Numbered from the stretch's first letter, positions 1 to 12,299 are shown. The stretch: DNA of 64,000 nucleotides from Helicostylum pulchrum (GCA_025677825.1 JAIXMO010000014.1:124001-188000); one strand, 5' to 3'. The notes: a model not told the origin generated them from the letters alone. A program made the numbers and translations.

Positions 1-98
1 GAAACATTTGTTTCAGAAAATTCACCACTTAAAAAAAATACATATACGTTTTGTTCTCCGTTTGCAAATAAAAAAAAAAGGGTTTTTTTTATTTTTCA

Positions 99-2468
99 TC
101 ATGTTGAACGAGGCATATGAGCACCTAGTAACTCATTAAACCTAGTTTCATCCAAATGTACACCTTTACGACCCAAAATGTCATCAAAAAAGGGATCTTC
201 ATCACCATCTGTAATATGACCACTAACTGCCAACGCAGCCTTTACTTCCTCACCACGATGCTCGCCAACAAAGCCCATATTTAATATTTTTACCGTCTCG
301 CTAAAGCCACCGCCCCACAATAAGGGCTCCAGGTACTTTAATACGACCAGGCCTGTGCGAAACAGGATGATATCACCATGAAGTAAATATATATCCCATA
401 ATCGGGACGACAGTTCTAGCGGGATCATGGACGCAAACACCGTCATAAACCAATCGGGCAAATAGTTCTCTGGTGTCAACGTCAGGTTTTTAAAATGCAG
501 GTAGAGTTTAGGCAGGTTTTCGGCAAAGATCACGTTGAAGACCTTGAAAAAACCTTGGATCTTTTTTTCGTCTGAATTGTAAAGTGCGGATAGAACTTGG
601 CTGTTGCGGATCATGTTGATTAATGAAATAAATGTCTCTTGGGCGTTCATGTTGAGTAAAAGTACGCCAGCTAAAAATGAAGCTCCTCTTGACTATCATA
701 GATTTCTTTTTGTTTTTAGTTTTTGGTATATTCTCTCTTTTTTTTTTGGCCTTTTTAAATAGACTTACATAAGTCATGCTGGGCCGATAACCAACGTAAG
801 CATGAAGTACTTTACGAAGTGATATAAATAAAGGTCCATCAGGCTAAAATAACACAAAATAATTGAGTTTTTCCTTCTTTTTTTTTTAATTTTTTTTTTT
901 TCCTTTGTACCTGAAAAACGCATAAACTGGGTAAAGTACGTAAAATATCTTCATCAATGGCCTTATTTAGGAAATTAATAGCAGTTGGGTCGGTTAGTAT
1001 TTTTTCATCATCGTCGCCTTCTTCCCCTTCATCTTCTTGACTGGTTGTATCATCATCGTCATCATCATCTTCTAGTTCAATAATATCATCATCGTCATCA
1101 TCATTACTTGTTCTATTCGACTCTAATTCCATTGCGCTTCTACCGCTAAATGAATCAGCTCTACTTTTTTCTTCAGGATTATAGTCAGATTCAGTCTGGT
1201 ATGAGTAACTAGTAGAAGAAGAAGGACGTAGTTCCATACTTGATCTTCTGCCATCGGACTCTTCTAATCGAATCTGATCCTCATGCTCTCTCAAGACGTC
1301 TAGACTACTTGTTCTTCTCTGCCTACGAGATCTAAAGGAAGGAGATTCCGATGCCAGCGTAGCGCTTGAATCCAACGACTTTTGTGTTACTGGTTGATCC
1401 TTTGTACGTACAGCTTGCGGTACGCGTCTCTGACATTCCAAAAAAGTACTTCTTGTGATATTTAATTCGTTACCGATCTTTAGCCTCCAGACTTTCTTTC
1501 TGCACCGAGGCGGTACACCTTGATCCCATAATTGCCGTGTCCGCTTATCTTTTACTTTTGATTTCCATTGTGGAATAATTTCATTCTCCCAAATTTGAAT
1601 TGCGTTTATTGTCTTTTTATCCTTTTCTTCCTTTTTACGATAATGCTCCTTTTGTTTCTTGGCTTCGAGTTTTCTGGCTTTTTTCATCATGTTTTCGTAC
1701 TCTTGTAAATGTTTCCTTTCTTCTTGTGGGTTCTTTGGCGGTAACATGCGTGGCCGTGTTTTGGAAATCACGGTTTCGAGAGGTGAAGGTTTTTGATTGA
1801 TAGACTTGTTTCTTTTGAACGGGTTTAAACTTTTTGGTGTACAATAAAAATAATTAATCATAAAGAAACATAAAAGAAAGAAAGAAAGAAAGAAAGAAAA
1901 AAACTTACATGGATCTTCGTCTTACGGGAACCATGGATGTACCACCAGAAGTAGCAATAACCTCAGCTTCATTAACATTACGTCGTGCAGCTCTGGGGTT
2001 TGATGGGTTATTGACATCAATCGACTCGTAATCGCCACTTTCTCTTCCTACCATCAAGTTATTACTGTTAGGTTTTGTTGTCGTATTTGTAGTATCATCC
2101 AAGACATTGGAAATAGAATAAAATGGACCAATGTCTGATGAAGAGTTTTCTGTAACGGGTTGAGTTGTATTTGTTCTACGCGGCATAAACTTGATAAGTC
2201 GAGGAGGGGTCTTTTCTTCTTGTTGCTGTTGTCTCGGTAAATCAAGAGATACTTCTTCAAAGAATTGGTCATAGGTGTTTCTGGAAGTGTTACCTATACT
2301 GCTAGAGTAAAGCGTGTTTTGTGCTGGTAAGGAAGTGAGTTCATCTAGTAGTTTATCGGCGGTAAGATCCTCTGTGGAGGTGAGATGGGTCGATGATAAA
2401 GTTCCGGATAAATCGACATCTCCAAACTCTGAATCTTGCAACGACTGTTCGTCTTTCATAGTTTTCAT
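99..2468 (-). CDS. TBC-domain Rab GTPase-activating protein (TBC1D12/14-like)
   Basis: Four exons on the minus strand: 2468-1909, 1811-911, 843-769 and 692-99, giving 709 aa. Residues 1 to about 330 are low complexity, with Ser/Thr, Gln and acidic runs (an Asp-rich stretch near 1030-1100). The TBC domain starts near WENEIIPQW and GVPPRCRKKVW, keeps the Arg-finger motif IDEDILRT (Arg about 478), and continues with PDGPLFISLRKVLHAYVGYRP and the C-terminal block ENLPKLYLHFK, PENYLPDWF, LSSRLWDIYLL, which matches the TBC1D12/14 group well. The family stimulates GTP hydrolysis by Rab proteins in membrane traffic. Oddity: at the exon 3/4 junction the usual YVQGMS reads YSRGAS, so the catalytic Gln finger is predicted to be Arg514. 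Family assignment is firm; the Rab substrate is unknown. Confidence 0.85.
1871..1900. repeat. (GAAA)n microsatellite in RabGAP intron 1
   Basis: Consecutive GAAA units (TTTC on the coding strand) next to the donor of intron 1 of the RabGAP gene. Confidence 0.85.
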
Positions 2469-3376
2469 AAAAGAAGAAAAAAAAAGGAGAAAGAGGGCGG
2501 AAAAATAAGAAAAACTATATGCTTTATTGTCTGTGTCCCAAAAAAAGAATAATTAAACGGTGGCACAAAAAAGTAACTCTTTGTTAACTTTGGTACCAGA
2601 TAATACACCCACACCCACACCCACACATACGGAATACTTTCTCTCTCTCTTTTTTTTTGTAACTTGGAAAATTAAATACCCGGATATACATCATTCTAAA
2701 CAGAAAAAAAAAAAAAGTTCCGTATCTAATCGTTTTGACGATAAAAAGATTTTCATATTGCTTTCCCCCCCTTAAAAAAAAGGGTCAATTAATGATGATT
2801 ACAACTTGAACTGTGATTATGCTTTTCTGGCTGAAATCACATGGATAATATCGTCTTTTTCGGCCGAGCAATAGTGTATACGGAACACAACCGTATAAAA
2901 AGGCTAATGTATTATACTTTCTCGGTACATAGTTGATCGACAATGGTAGCATCCAAGACTACATGATTGCTATAACGCACAGTTGATTATACGCTAGACA
3001 TCATCGGATAAGATGTGTTTTTGAAACAGAAAAAAAAAAAGAGAGTTGGATAGGTTTTATATTCATAAAAAGAACCTGTTAAAAAGAACAAAAAAAAAGC
3101 TGGTTAATTATTTGACGAATATATACAAAGTCAGGTACCATAATAAAAATTTTCTGACGGTGACGATTGGATAGTTTCCCTTTTGAAGCTCAATGTTTAG
3201 TTTTCTCTTTTTTTACCAATAAAAAGGTTAAGAACTCACCCCCCAACCTACAGTGCAAAAAAGAAGACGACCCCGGAATTTCAAATTTTAATTTAGTAGT
3301 ATATAAACAAGATGGAAAAAAGATGCCTAGGTTTTTTTTTTCTATCTTTATTCAACTTTTATAAATATTTTTAAAA
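2469..3376. promoter_or_regulatory. Intergenic region between divergent RabGAP and NDUFA4-like genes
   Basis: About 0.9 kb with no credible coding region. It is A/T rich with many A-runs and holds a short tandem CACACC-type microsatellite near 2605-2630. Because the flanking genes diverge, it must carry both promoters; no specific element can be assigned with confidence. Confidence 0.4.
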
Positions 3377-3693
3377 ATGGTTGCTGGTGCCGCTGCTAAA
3401 AAGACTTTCTGGAGTATCTGGTATAAACATGAAATTATCCCCATCTACCTTACTGTTGGTTCCGCACTTGGATTATCAGGATACTACTTGCTTCGTCTCG
3501 CTAGAGGCCCTGAAGTTGTTTGGGATCGTACCAACAACCCCTACCCTTGGCAAAACATTGACCAAGATACACAAGTCAAGTTCATGACTGTGAATCAAAA
3601 GTTCGAGAAGACGTAAGTTTTTTAATTCATTTTGTTTATAACATTACTAATTTAAACATTTTCCCCAATAGTTACTCTCGTGATAGATTATAA
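3377..3693 (+). CDS. NDUFA4/MLRQ-like small mitochondrial respiratory subunit
   Basis: Two exons, 3377-3612 and 3672-3693, encode 85 aa. An N-terminal basic/aromatic stretch is followed by one transmembrane helix (residues about 20-42, HEIIPIYLTVGSALGLSGYY), then LLRLARGPEVVWDR and NPYPWQNI. This pattern (membrane helix, YLLRLA, WDR, NPxPW) is that of the NDUFA4/MLRQ family, a small inner-membrane protein first assigned to complex I and now placed with cytochrome c oxidase. The second exon adds only YSRDRL. The length fits the family (about 80-90 aa). The ATG is the first in frame and follows an A-rich leader. Assignment rests on motif and topology. Confidence 0.78.
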
Positions 3694-4189
3694 ACAAGTT
3701 GTCAGAAACTCACTCTTTTTTTAAAAAAGAAAAAAAATTTAGATATGAAAAAAATAAAATACCTTGACCCATTTTTAGCATATAAAAACGTTTTCGTTTT
3801 TGTTCAATCTTTTTTTTTATTTTATTTACTCTCAAGTGTGTTGTCTATTGTGCATTATGTCTTACTGCTCGTTTTCTGCCAAAAAATAAACAAACAAAAA
3901 AATTTTTTTTTACCCCTCATTTCAAAAAAAAAAAAGATAGCGGACGAATCAACTTTTAGTTATTTGAAGCAAGAGTCAATTGGGTTCGATTCGAAAGGAT
4001 AAAAAAGAAAGAATTGCAAGATGAATAATAAGGTTTTTGTTTATTGATAGATCAACAGTGAAATCACGGGGGAATATTCATTTTGTGTACACAACAAAAT
4101 TACATATTATTTTTTAAAAAGTGAATGTGAGAGAAAGAGAGGATAATGTGGGAGTTTTTTTTTATAAGGGTTTTTTTTAATAGCAAAGA

Positions 4190-4290
4190 TAAAAAAAAAA
4201 AGAAAGATAGAGAGAAATAATACACAAGTGAGAAAAAAGAAAGAAAGAGATAAGGTAGATAGAGAGAAAGAGAGAGAGAGAGATGAGGAG
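4190..4290. repeat. GA-rich low-complexity tract
   Basis: Purine-rich AGAA/GAGA simple sequence in the convergent 3' intergenic region between the NDUFA4-like gene and the PP4 regulatory subunit gene. It is probably a slippage-prone microsatellite; no coding content is seen between 3694 and 4342. Confidence 0.6.
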
Positions 4291-4342
4291 AGGGGGAAAA
4301 GTAATAATAATATATATATGTATGTATAAAAAAGAAAGAAAG

Positions 4343-7300
4343 TTACTCTTTCTTATCATTATTAGGTAAAACAACAGCAGTAGTAGTTGTTGATTTTTGT
4401 ACGGGTTTATCATCTACATCAGCCATTATTTCATCTTCATCCGAAATGTGAGTATCCATCGGCTCCGTAGATTCTTTTTCAGGAACCGGGGAACGGCTTT
4501 TTTCAATATCTTGCATTGCCTTTTCCCCTTCTCCTTCCTCTTCCTCTTCTTCTTCAGTTTCATCCGATTCAGTCTCTTCATCTTCTTCAGATGATTCTTC
4601 TTCATTTCTCGCTTCAATTGCTGCTTCCGCTACTTGAACTGCAGCCTTCATTTCCTTTTCACGCTGCTTTTCAAGTGTATCGGCGTCAACAAATGACATG
4701 ACAAATGATCGAACATCCGCATCCTTATCTAGCGCAAAACGGTACGTCATTTGGTCCAAAGCATGGCCAGATTCTCCTGCTTGGTTCACTGTTCTGGACG
4801 GAGCTGCAATCTCGCTCAGCTCTTTTCGGAAAGGTTCTAAAAAATAAAAAATGTCAATACCTTTGTAAATTAATCTGTATAATTCCCAAGTAACTTACCG
4901 TTGGTATAAATTGTACCAATAGTACGAGATGCTGCAATTCGAACATTGACTACAGGATCATAAGCTAGTGGTGCTAACCTTGGTAAAAAGAATGAAGCAA
5001 AATCTGATGCACCAATACCAGACTCGATTAAAGCTTTACAAATCTGTGCAAAACTATAGTGTTTTAAGTTATTTCACTTGTAATAATAATAATAATAAAA
5101 AAGATAAGCTTACACTAATCGGCCACGGTAGTTTTCTGACCGGGCAAATTCATCCAATCTTTCCATCACATGTGATAGTAAAGCCAATGCAAAATTTCGC
5201 TTGTTTTCAGTAACATCGTCACCGTAGCCATCGGCTTGCGATAAAGACTCACCATCTTCTTCTACAGCATGTTTAACCACATCCAAAACAACTGGAAATA
5301 CTTGTACACCGGTTTCTCGTACAGCAGCGAATTCATCATGACAAGCACGGACCACCAATGGTAACACATGCTCAACCACACGAGATGCATCAAATAATAA
5401 CGAAATGTCTTTTAATTGAGCCGCCAAAATATTTCTTAAATGCCAATTGGTAGAGACACCGTCCCACACCTCAGCCAAAATCGGTATATACTCGTTACGC
5501 GAACTCACTGCCAAGGTACCCAAAAAATCAGCTAAATGCTCCAATACCCCTTGTTTAACATCATCTAAATCCATTAAATAAAGCGCAAAAATTTGCACCA
5601 AGTCGCGTTCGGTTCTTTCTGGTCCAATAATACGTGCAATGTCATGTAAAGAGTGCGCAAATGTACATCGTACCTTGATTTGATAATCCTTTGTTAAATT
5701 TAAATAGGTTTCACGTAAATGCCCGTTCCAATAATCAACACCAGCGGTCAAGACCACAGCGGGGAAATTATACGCGCAAATAAACGTACGATCGATTTCT
5801 AGTTTCAGCATTTGGTTACTGTTATTAACATTAGAACCTAGCGATAAAAAGTACTGTAATAGAGGTTCGGGCATCTTTCCAGGTTGCCCTGTTTGCTCCC
5901 ATCCTTTAGGCAAGAATTTCGAAACCAGCTCACCTACAATATCCGCCATGGCATTACGTACATTGCGAGACACGTCATTACGAAATGTTTCAACACTTGT
6001 CACGGTGATTTCAGTTTTGGATTCTTCAGACAATACACCGCATAATTTAGGTAAGGTTGATACACACGATCTACGTACATGCCAAATTTGATCTTCGGAA
6101 AATTGGCGGTACAGTGGAAGTAATCTCTCTTCTACCACATTTTGGTCCACGACGAGAGCTATACTGCCTACTGCTGACGCAGCTTCCTTTCGAACATAAA
6201 ATAACGGATCTGATGCTAGTTGTTCAATAATAGGTAAACATTTTTCTGTACAAATTTCTGGTTCAAATGCACCGACAAGAGACGCAATCAGCTTCACATA
6301 TATAAAAAAAGAAATTAATAAAAGTAATATATGTTGGTATATAAGGCACACTTACGGATATACAGGTAATCTTGGCTAAACTAATTTCACCTTGATCAAA
6401 ATCATCATCAGATGGTTGGGCATGATGTATATTTAAAGAAGGTTCGAATCCAGGAGTAGCAGATGATCTACGACGCCCATTAGGACCGCCTTCATCCATG
6501 GAAACACGATGGTACTTTAACGCTTCATTGGTTGCTTCTTCTTCTTCTTCGTCCAAAGCTCTAGGCGGCTTTCTCTTACCGTCCACAATCAACATCAAAC
6601 CTTCAATGACACCTTTAAATATCTCAGAATGAAGCACTTGTTTAAATAATATATTGGACTCGGATAATCTCCCTAATTCAGATACAACAGATATTAATGC
6701 TTGTTGTCCTAATGATGCAACACCAGAACTTTGATCCAGTAAGATTCGGATAATCAAAGGTGCAAATGTCTTTTCTTGTGGTGATTCGTCATTACTGGCA
6801 GTAAACATGGCAGGTACATTCTAGAATAAGGTATCAATACATATTTTATAGTGCACAAATTTTTTTGTTTTGTTTTTGTTTTACCTTGTAAAAATAAAGT
6901 AAGGTTTGGTCAAGTTCACTGGCAAAAGTTTCTTTTACTGTATCGTCAGGATCGGATGCTAATTTGTCCATGATGGGTAATACATCTTCAATGGCTTCAG
7001 ATAAGCTAATTTCTTCTAATGCACTTGATAGTTCTTTGGCTAATAAGAGTCTTTTTGTTGTTGTTGTTGTTGAGTAAAAACTTTTTTTTTTTTTTTTTCC
7101 TTTGTTTTTTTAAAAATAAAAATACCTATTAATTAAAGCGTCGTTTTCTCTGAATCCATATACACGTTCAATAGGACTCATATTTTCATCTGCTAGTGAT
7201 TCGTCTTCTAATTCATCCTCTACATGAGCTTCTAACATGGGTGTACTTTATTAGTTTTTAAATATTTTTTTTTTAAAAAATATGTGTAGTATATATAATT

Positions 7301-7538
7301 TTTTTTTTTTTTTACCTTCAGCCATGGTTTTTATAAGTGATTGATTCTCATCTGGTACTGGGTCAGTTAAAGTTGGTAAAGTTTCTTCAATCTCTGTTTC
7401 TTGTTCAAACGCGGTATCTTGTTCGAAATCATCATCGGGAAAATCAAAACCGAGATCTTTTTTTTTTTTTTAAATAATAAAAAAAGGAAAACGTTATTTA
7501 CTTGCTTTATTGTATCTTGTTTTTTTTTTACCAGCCAT
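4343..7538 (-). CDS. Protein phosphatase 4 regulatory subunit 1 (HEAT-repeat protein)
   Basis: Eight exons: 7538-7532, 7456-7316, 7231-7126, 7050-6885, 6820-6356, 6291-5114, 5053-4899 and 4836-4343, total 903 aa, all phases consistent. The first coding exon is only 7 nt (ATGGCTG). After an acidic N-terminus the protein is a run of HEAT repeats, for example PIIEQLASDPLFYVRKEAAS, IWHVRRSCVSTLPKL and RTFICAYNFPAVV, like PPP4R1 and related PP2A A-type scaffolds. The C-terminus is strongly acidic (Glu-rich) and low complexity. PPP4R1 scaffolds the PP4 catalytic subunit and directs dephosphorylation of specific substrates. The length is near metazoan PPP4R1 (about 950 aa). A PP2A scaffold is the alternative, but the interrupted HEAT layout and acidic insert favour PP4R1. 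Confidence 0.78.
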
Positions 7539-8044
7539 TTTTCTATATTAACTAAAAACAAAAAAGCAAAAAGGGGGGTTTTTTTTTAAGTCTATTCTTT
7601 TTTTTTTTCTATGTGTATTTTTTTTTTATAAAAAAAAACCCAAGTGTGTACTATAAAAAAAGTAAAAAAAGAAAAGAAAGAAAGAGAGAGAGAGACAAAA
7701 TAAAAAATAAATACGCTACTACTATGGGGGGTTTTTTTTTTATTTTTTTTCGTTCTCCATCATTTTTTTTTTTTTGATAAGTGGGAATTTTCTGTTTGAT
7801 TGGCTTGGTTGCTGATCATCTTTTTTTTTTTTAAATAGGTTACAATGCTTTCCATCATGTAACGTTCTTAAAATTCAAACACCCTTTTTCTCTTACATGA
7901 CGGTATATATTTTAAAAAAGGAATCCGTATTTTACCGTCATCTTTTTTTTACCAAGCGTGCATAAAAAAAAAAACTACAAAGCAAGAATTAAAATTCCAC
8001 CCAAAAAGAAACAGCCGATCCCTTTTTTTATTTTTTTATATTTT
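7539..8044. other. AT-rich intergenic stretch
   Basis: About 0.5 kb of T- and A-runs upstream of the PP4 regulatory subunit start and downstream of the DinB-like gene. No open frame of interest and no recognisable RNA gene. Confidence 0.4.
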
Positions 8045-8757
8045 TCATGCAGCTTGTAATGTAGAAGGTGCCATGCCAAAATCTTTTTCTACTGGTATGC
8101 CTAATTCGATACAAATAGCTTTAATAGATGCATAATGATGAATCTAACAAATAAAAGTAAGTAAAAAACTCTATCTTTTTTTTAAAATAACTTACAGCAT
8201 GAATACAACTATAAAATAATTCTCTGCCAAATGAAGATTCAAATTGATATTTATTCGTGTCATTAGCATCAATCGAAGCCAGTAATGTTAGTTTAGTTTC
8301 TAATGCTACATTGGGTATGTTGGTTTGTAATTCATGTAAATTCTCAATAGCAATAAATCTATCTGTTTCTGAAGGATTCTTATATTCGTTTTTTTTTAGT
8401 TCGTACAAATAAATATTTTGAATTTTCATATACTTACATTTCTCTCTCGTATATCATAATCAAGAATCAAGTTGCTTGGATCATGACATGACTGATATAA
8501 CAAGTTAAAATGATCATGTACATGTCTATATTTACACAAGTTAGAAAAGAGATCAAAAAAAAAGAAAGAAAAAAAAAAAAGTCTAACCTTATATGTTTGC
8601 CAATTGTTCCGGCAGGCATAATTTTTGAAAGATGAGTATACTGATGGTCATGTAATGTCAATACGAGATCAATAGCTTGTTGAAGTATAGCTATGGTTAC
8701 TTTTTCCATAGCAATAGTTTCGTTTCCTTTTAAACTTGTCATGGCAACTGGTGGCAT
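8045..8757 (-). CDS. DinB-superfamily-like four-helix protein
   Basis: Four exons: 8757-8588, 8525-8438, 8378-8196 and 8143-8045, giving 179 aa. Key motifs are GKHIRHVHDHFNLL, DYDIRERNNPSETDRFIAI, FGRELFYSCIHAIHHYASI and the C-terminal DFGMAPSTLQ. The spaced histidines (HIRHVHDH and HAIHHY) fit the metal-site pattern of the DinB/YfiT-like fold; fungal homologues of this length exist but have no defined biochemical role. The splice joins restore the conserved HAIHHY and RHVHDHF motifs, which supports the model. The function is probably metal-dependent but unknown. Confidence 0.7.
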
Positions 8758-8849
8758 GTTGAGAGAAAATAATAAAGAAGAAAAAAAAAAACTCGAAAAT
8801 TCAAAAAAGAAATTTTTTATAATGACCGAGGTTTATTGGTTATCATCTT

Positions 8850-9060
8850 GTGACGCCAAAGGGATTAAATCCCTTCCGCGTCCAAAAGTAGATCTTCTCT
8901 TCTTTGCAGTTTTAACTCTGTAAAAAGAAAATCAGTCCTTTTCATCATAAAGACCATTAGTTAAAGTATAATACTTTATATATTCTTACCATATGTAATC
9001 ATAAATAACGCATAAAGAAAAGGAATAACATCGGTTTCATTGTATCTCAACCGTCAGTGA
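8850..9060 (-). pseudogene. Possible two-exon gene remnant (membrane protein tail?)
   Basis: On the minus strand a coding-like segment near 9040-8991 reads NETDVIPFLYALFMITYG, ends at a good donor (gtaagaat), and can join an acceptor (tttacag) at about 8920 to read ELKLQRREDLLLDAEGI then stop. No start codon or upstream domain is visible and upstream frames contain stops, so this is at best a 3' fragment of a gene encoding a hydrophobic protein. No family is recognised. Confidence 0.25.
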
Positions 9061-9388
9061 AATATGCTCTCTTAAAAAGACTTGATTCCTTGCTATAAAA
9101 AAAAAGCAATATTTTAAATATGCTTAGCAAGTAGTACCCTCTTCGATATTCTCGTACTTTTTTCGTAAGCAATTTTATTTTATGAGAGTCTGCGAGTTTT
9201 AAAGTTTTTATTTTTCCAATGTAATCATATACTCCCCAAATCGGCTAAACCGTCTGCTTTGTTCAGGTGTCATGAAACATTAAATTCCGGGTTTAGTCCT
9301 AACATGGCGCGAAAAAATCTCTATTTGAATTAACGGTCAAGTACAGGCGTAGTATTACGAGCCTTCCTCTTTTTTACAGTAATCAAAG

Positions 9389-9870
9389 TTAAATGAAGAA
9401 ACACAAACAATACATAACTACAAACCAAGAGCTACATACAACAGCATAAAAATTTAGAACGTATAAAATCATACAATTCAAAAAAGACTTACTTGGAGTG
9501 TGCCAATAGTTTCTTTCTGTAGGAATTTCAGTATACTTTACAGTTGCAGTTACTTTCGCCGGTACATCTTTGTCCATACTATAGAGTGCTTTAAGCACAA
9601 AATAAAATATACTACTGTTGGAGGTATTAGGATAACTGACATAGAGATCACGTACAGTTCGGTTGATGATTGGAAAAAAGAAGTTTACAAAGAAACATGC
9701 ATACGGTCATCATCATCTTGTACGAAGTATAGAAAATGTATCCGAAAATCGTATTAAAACAGCTCCAGAGCTGATGGAAGACAGTAAAGAGATAATCGTG
9801 AGTAGCAGCATCATATCCGTTACGCATAAAAAGGTCATAGTTAATTACATGGGAAAAAATGGATAAATTT
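9389..9870. other. Coding-like debris, no gene model
   Basis: Short open frames exist on both strands. The minus-strand frame at 9598-9489 reads MLKALYSMDKDVPAKVTATV and TERNYWHTPS, followed by a plausible donor (gtaagtc), but no partner exon could be found. It may be a fragment of a decayed gene. No function is proposed. Confidence 0.2.
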
Positions 9871-10034
9871 GTTCCTGTTTAAGTAATGTATAAAAAGGTA
9901 TTATTGACCTTTTTACTTATATGTTTTATTTGTTCATTGTTACAAGTGTGTCTGTTATACGGTAGCGGCTCTATTTGAGGGTGATCGAAATGCAGAAGAA
10001 ATCCACCCTTATATCGAACATACCCTTATTATCG

Positions 10035-11100
10035 TGCAGTGGGTAACTACTTCTAAAGAAAAAAAAGCTCACTGAGATACCTGAGTTTAAATAGTCGCAC
10101 ACATAAGAAATCACTGCTAAAATTAGCAGTTATAATTAATATTGGTTTTTATTTTTTAAAGAAACAGAAAATGCGTTTTGGACCCAAGTTATTTAGTACA
10201 AAATGGTTGATTTAAATATTTCTTTGATAAAAAAAAATTAAAAACGTACTTTTGTGTTTTTTTTTCGATTTTTATTTTTGGGAGTCAACCTCTTTTGTGT
10301 TTTTGTAGTTATTTTATGATAACTCCTGATCCAATTTTCCTATCTTTGTGAAAAAAAAACGCACATGGTATATAACTTTTTTAGACGCTTCTAATCCATT
10401 TTAAATCGTACTTTTAATGAAAAAACTGAAAGAGTAATCGCTGTTTTCGACCTTTTTTTTGGGTAAAAAAATATACTTTTTTAGTGTAACATCGTGTAAC
10501 CATTTTCAGAGCTTCGCGATTACATGAAATGTAATTTTTTATTACCGTGTTAAATTATAGTACCGAATGTAGATATTTAAAAACTATATATTGGATGTTT
10601 ATAAATAAAAGTGCTACATCCAAAACTGGACGAGAAAACGCGCTTTAAAGAATTTGCTAATTTAAGGACCGCTTAACTCAAATTTTAGCGAAAAAAAAAA
10701 CGTTTAAAACAGTGATTACTCAGTCAGTATTTTTTGTAAAAATATAATTTTAGATGGATTAAATGCACCTAAAAAAGCACTTTATTATCGTTGTTTTTTC
10801 ATTAATAAAAAAAATGTAGATATTGAGTAACGTTAAAATAACCACAAAAACACAAAAGGGGTTGACCTCCAAAATGATCGAAAATGATCAAAAATGACCA
10901 ACCGAAAAAAAAAGTAGAAAAACTCAGGAAAAAATTTAAAACAACATGCGGTTTTTAATTTTGGTATTAAAGAAAACATTGTAAGGAGTAACTTTCACTA
11001 AATAACTTGAAAAAAGAGTCATTTCCTAATGTTTAATTATACAATAAAAATATCTTATTTCGATCACCGAAAAATGACCTTTTTTAGAAGTTACTTATAA
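10035..11100. repeat. Fold-back (long inverted) repeat element, copy A
   Basis: The left arm (clear over about 10184-10460) is an imperfect reverse complement of the right arm (about 10700-11010). Matching blocks include caagttatttagt (10185) with actaaataacttg (about 10998), a GTCAACC/TTTTGTGTTTTTGT block (10283) with its complement at 10840-10866, and GAGTAATCGCTGTTTT with its complement. Weaker pairing may extend to about 10035 and 11100. The roughly 240 nt centre holds a GCGATTACAT motif. No open frame encodes a transposase. The element matches a second, partial copy at 21462-21955, so it is a dispersed family, probably a non-autonomous fold-back or MITE-like element. Confidence 0.7.
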
Positions 11101-11610
11101 ACCTTCACTTAAAAACACGCGTTTTTAAGAGAATAACGAATGAAAAATGATTGAATATGATAGTTTAAATAGTTATTGAGCTTGTTAAAGCTATTGTATA
11201 AAAAAATATGCTGTGTATCTTTTTCTGTGAGAGCTCAAACATTAAAATGATGTTAAATTCTGTTAATTTTTTTGTTGATGTCAATTAAAATAGTACAAAG
11301 CTATTTATTGGAATACCACATAACAATACATTAAAAAAATACTAGCTGTAATATATAGGTCTAAAAGGTATCTTTGCATTTAATTTATTTGGCTTACACT
11401 ACATTCCTTTCCAATTTTTCATCACTTAGTAACAGTCTGTATTCAGTCACTTTCCCTAGTTAATTTTCTAAAGATTCCGTCCACTTCGATCTTTAGGCGT
11501 AGAGCTGCGTTATTTAGAGCTCAAAGTAAGATAGTCTGGGCATGTACCGTACAGTATCTGGGGCCCGTGATGGAAACTGAACGGACGGGACCAGATGTGT
11601 TTCCGCCTTC

Positions 11611-11631
11611 ACGTGGCTGATCCTGCCAGTA
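11611..11631 (+). other. Short match to the 5' end of small-subunit rRNA
   Basis: The segment acgtggctgatcctgccagt matches the near-universal 5' terminus of eukaryotic 18S rRNA (ACCTGGTTGATCCTGCCAGT) at all but two positions. It lies in a locally GC-richer island (about 11510-11640) inside AT-rich DNA. The next bases do not follow 18S rRNA, so this is a stub and not an rRNA gene. It could be an rDNA-derived insertion or chance. Confidence 0.35.
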
Positions 11632-12299
11632 TCAAAGTGTTCGTTTTTATACGTGTATAAAAAAGTCTGCTTTGAGAACCAAGAGAAACACACTAATTAA
11701 TTAATTAAATAAAAGCTACACCTTTTTTTTTTGTTGCAGTAAATACTTTTAAAATTATTTGACATCTTCTTACAATTACATACTTGAGACTATAGTTCTT
11801 TTACTTCCAATTCTATACTATTAATAATTGTATAAAACATTCGGTAAGCACACTTAACATATTTATTTCATTTGACTAATGTAATTGTATTGGTAACTGC
11901 ATTTCTTTATGCTTGGTTCATGGATCATCATGTACAAACTCTCTGAAGATTGATTTGTATAGCGATTTTTTTTTAAGTATGAGGATTAGTGACGCTCTTG
12001 AAATTATTGGTTCGTATCACAAAAGAAAATGCACTGTCAATTGCAGAGTGTAAGAACAAAAAAAAAAAAATCTCTTTATGTAGTTTTTCTTTGGCGCCAA
12101 TCAGAAAAAAGTAAAACTGCGAAATAAACTCTGTCAAAAAATAAACTCTGCCAAAAGAGACTGTGAAAAAAAAAGCTGTTAGCTATCAATCAAGACGAAA
12201 AGTATGGCATATTTAAATGATTAACTAGAGTATAAGTATGGCATACGCGTTTTTAATAGGGTTCCAAAGCTATACACCTCAGGGAAGGTTCTCCTGCTC

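Noticed and set aside
6439..6455. GGTTCGAATCC, resembling a tRNA B box
   Set aside because: It lies inside a coding exon of the PP4 subunit gene and no cloverleaf can be drawn around it.
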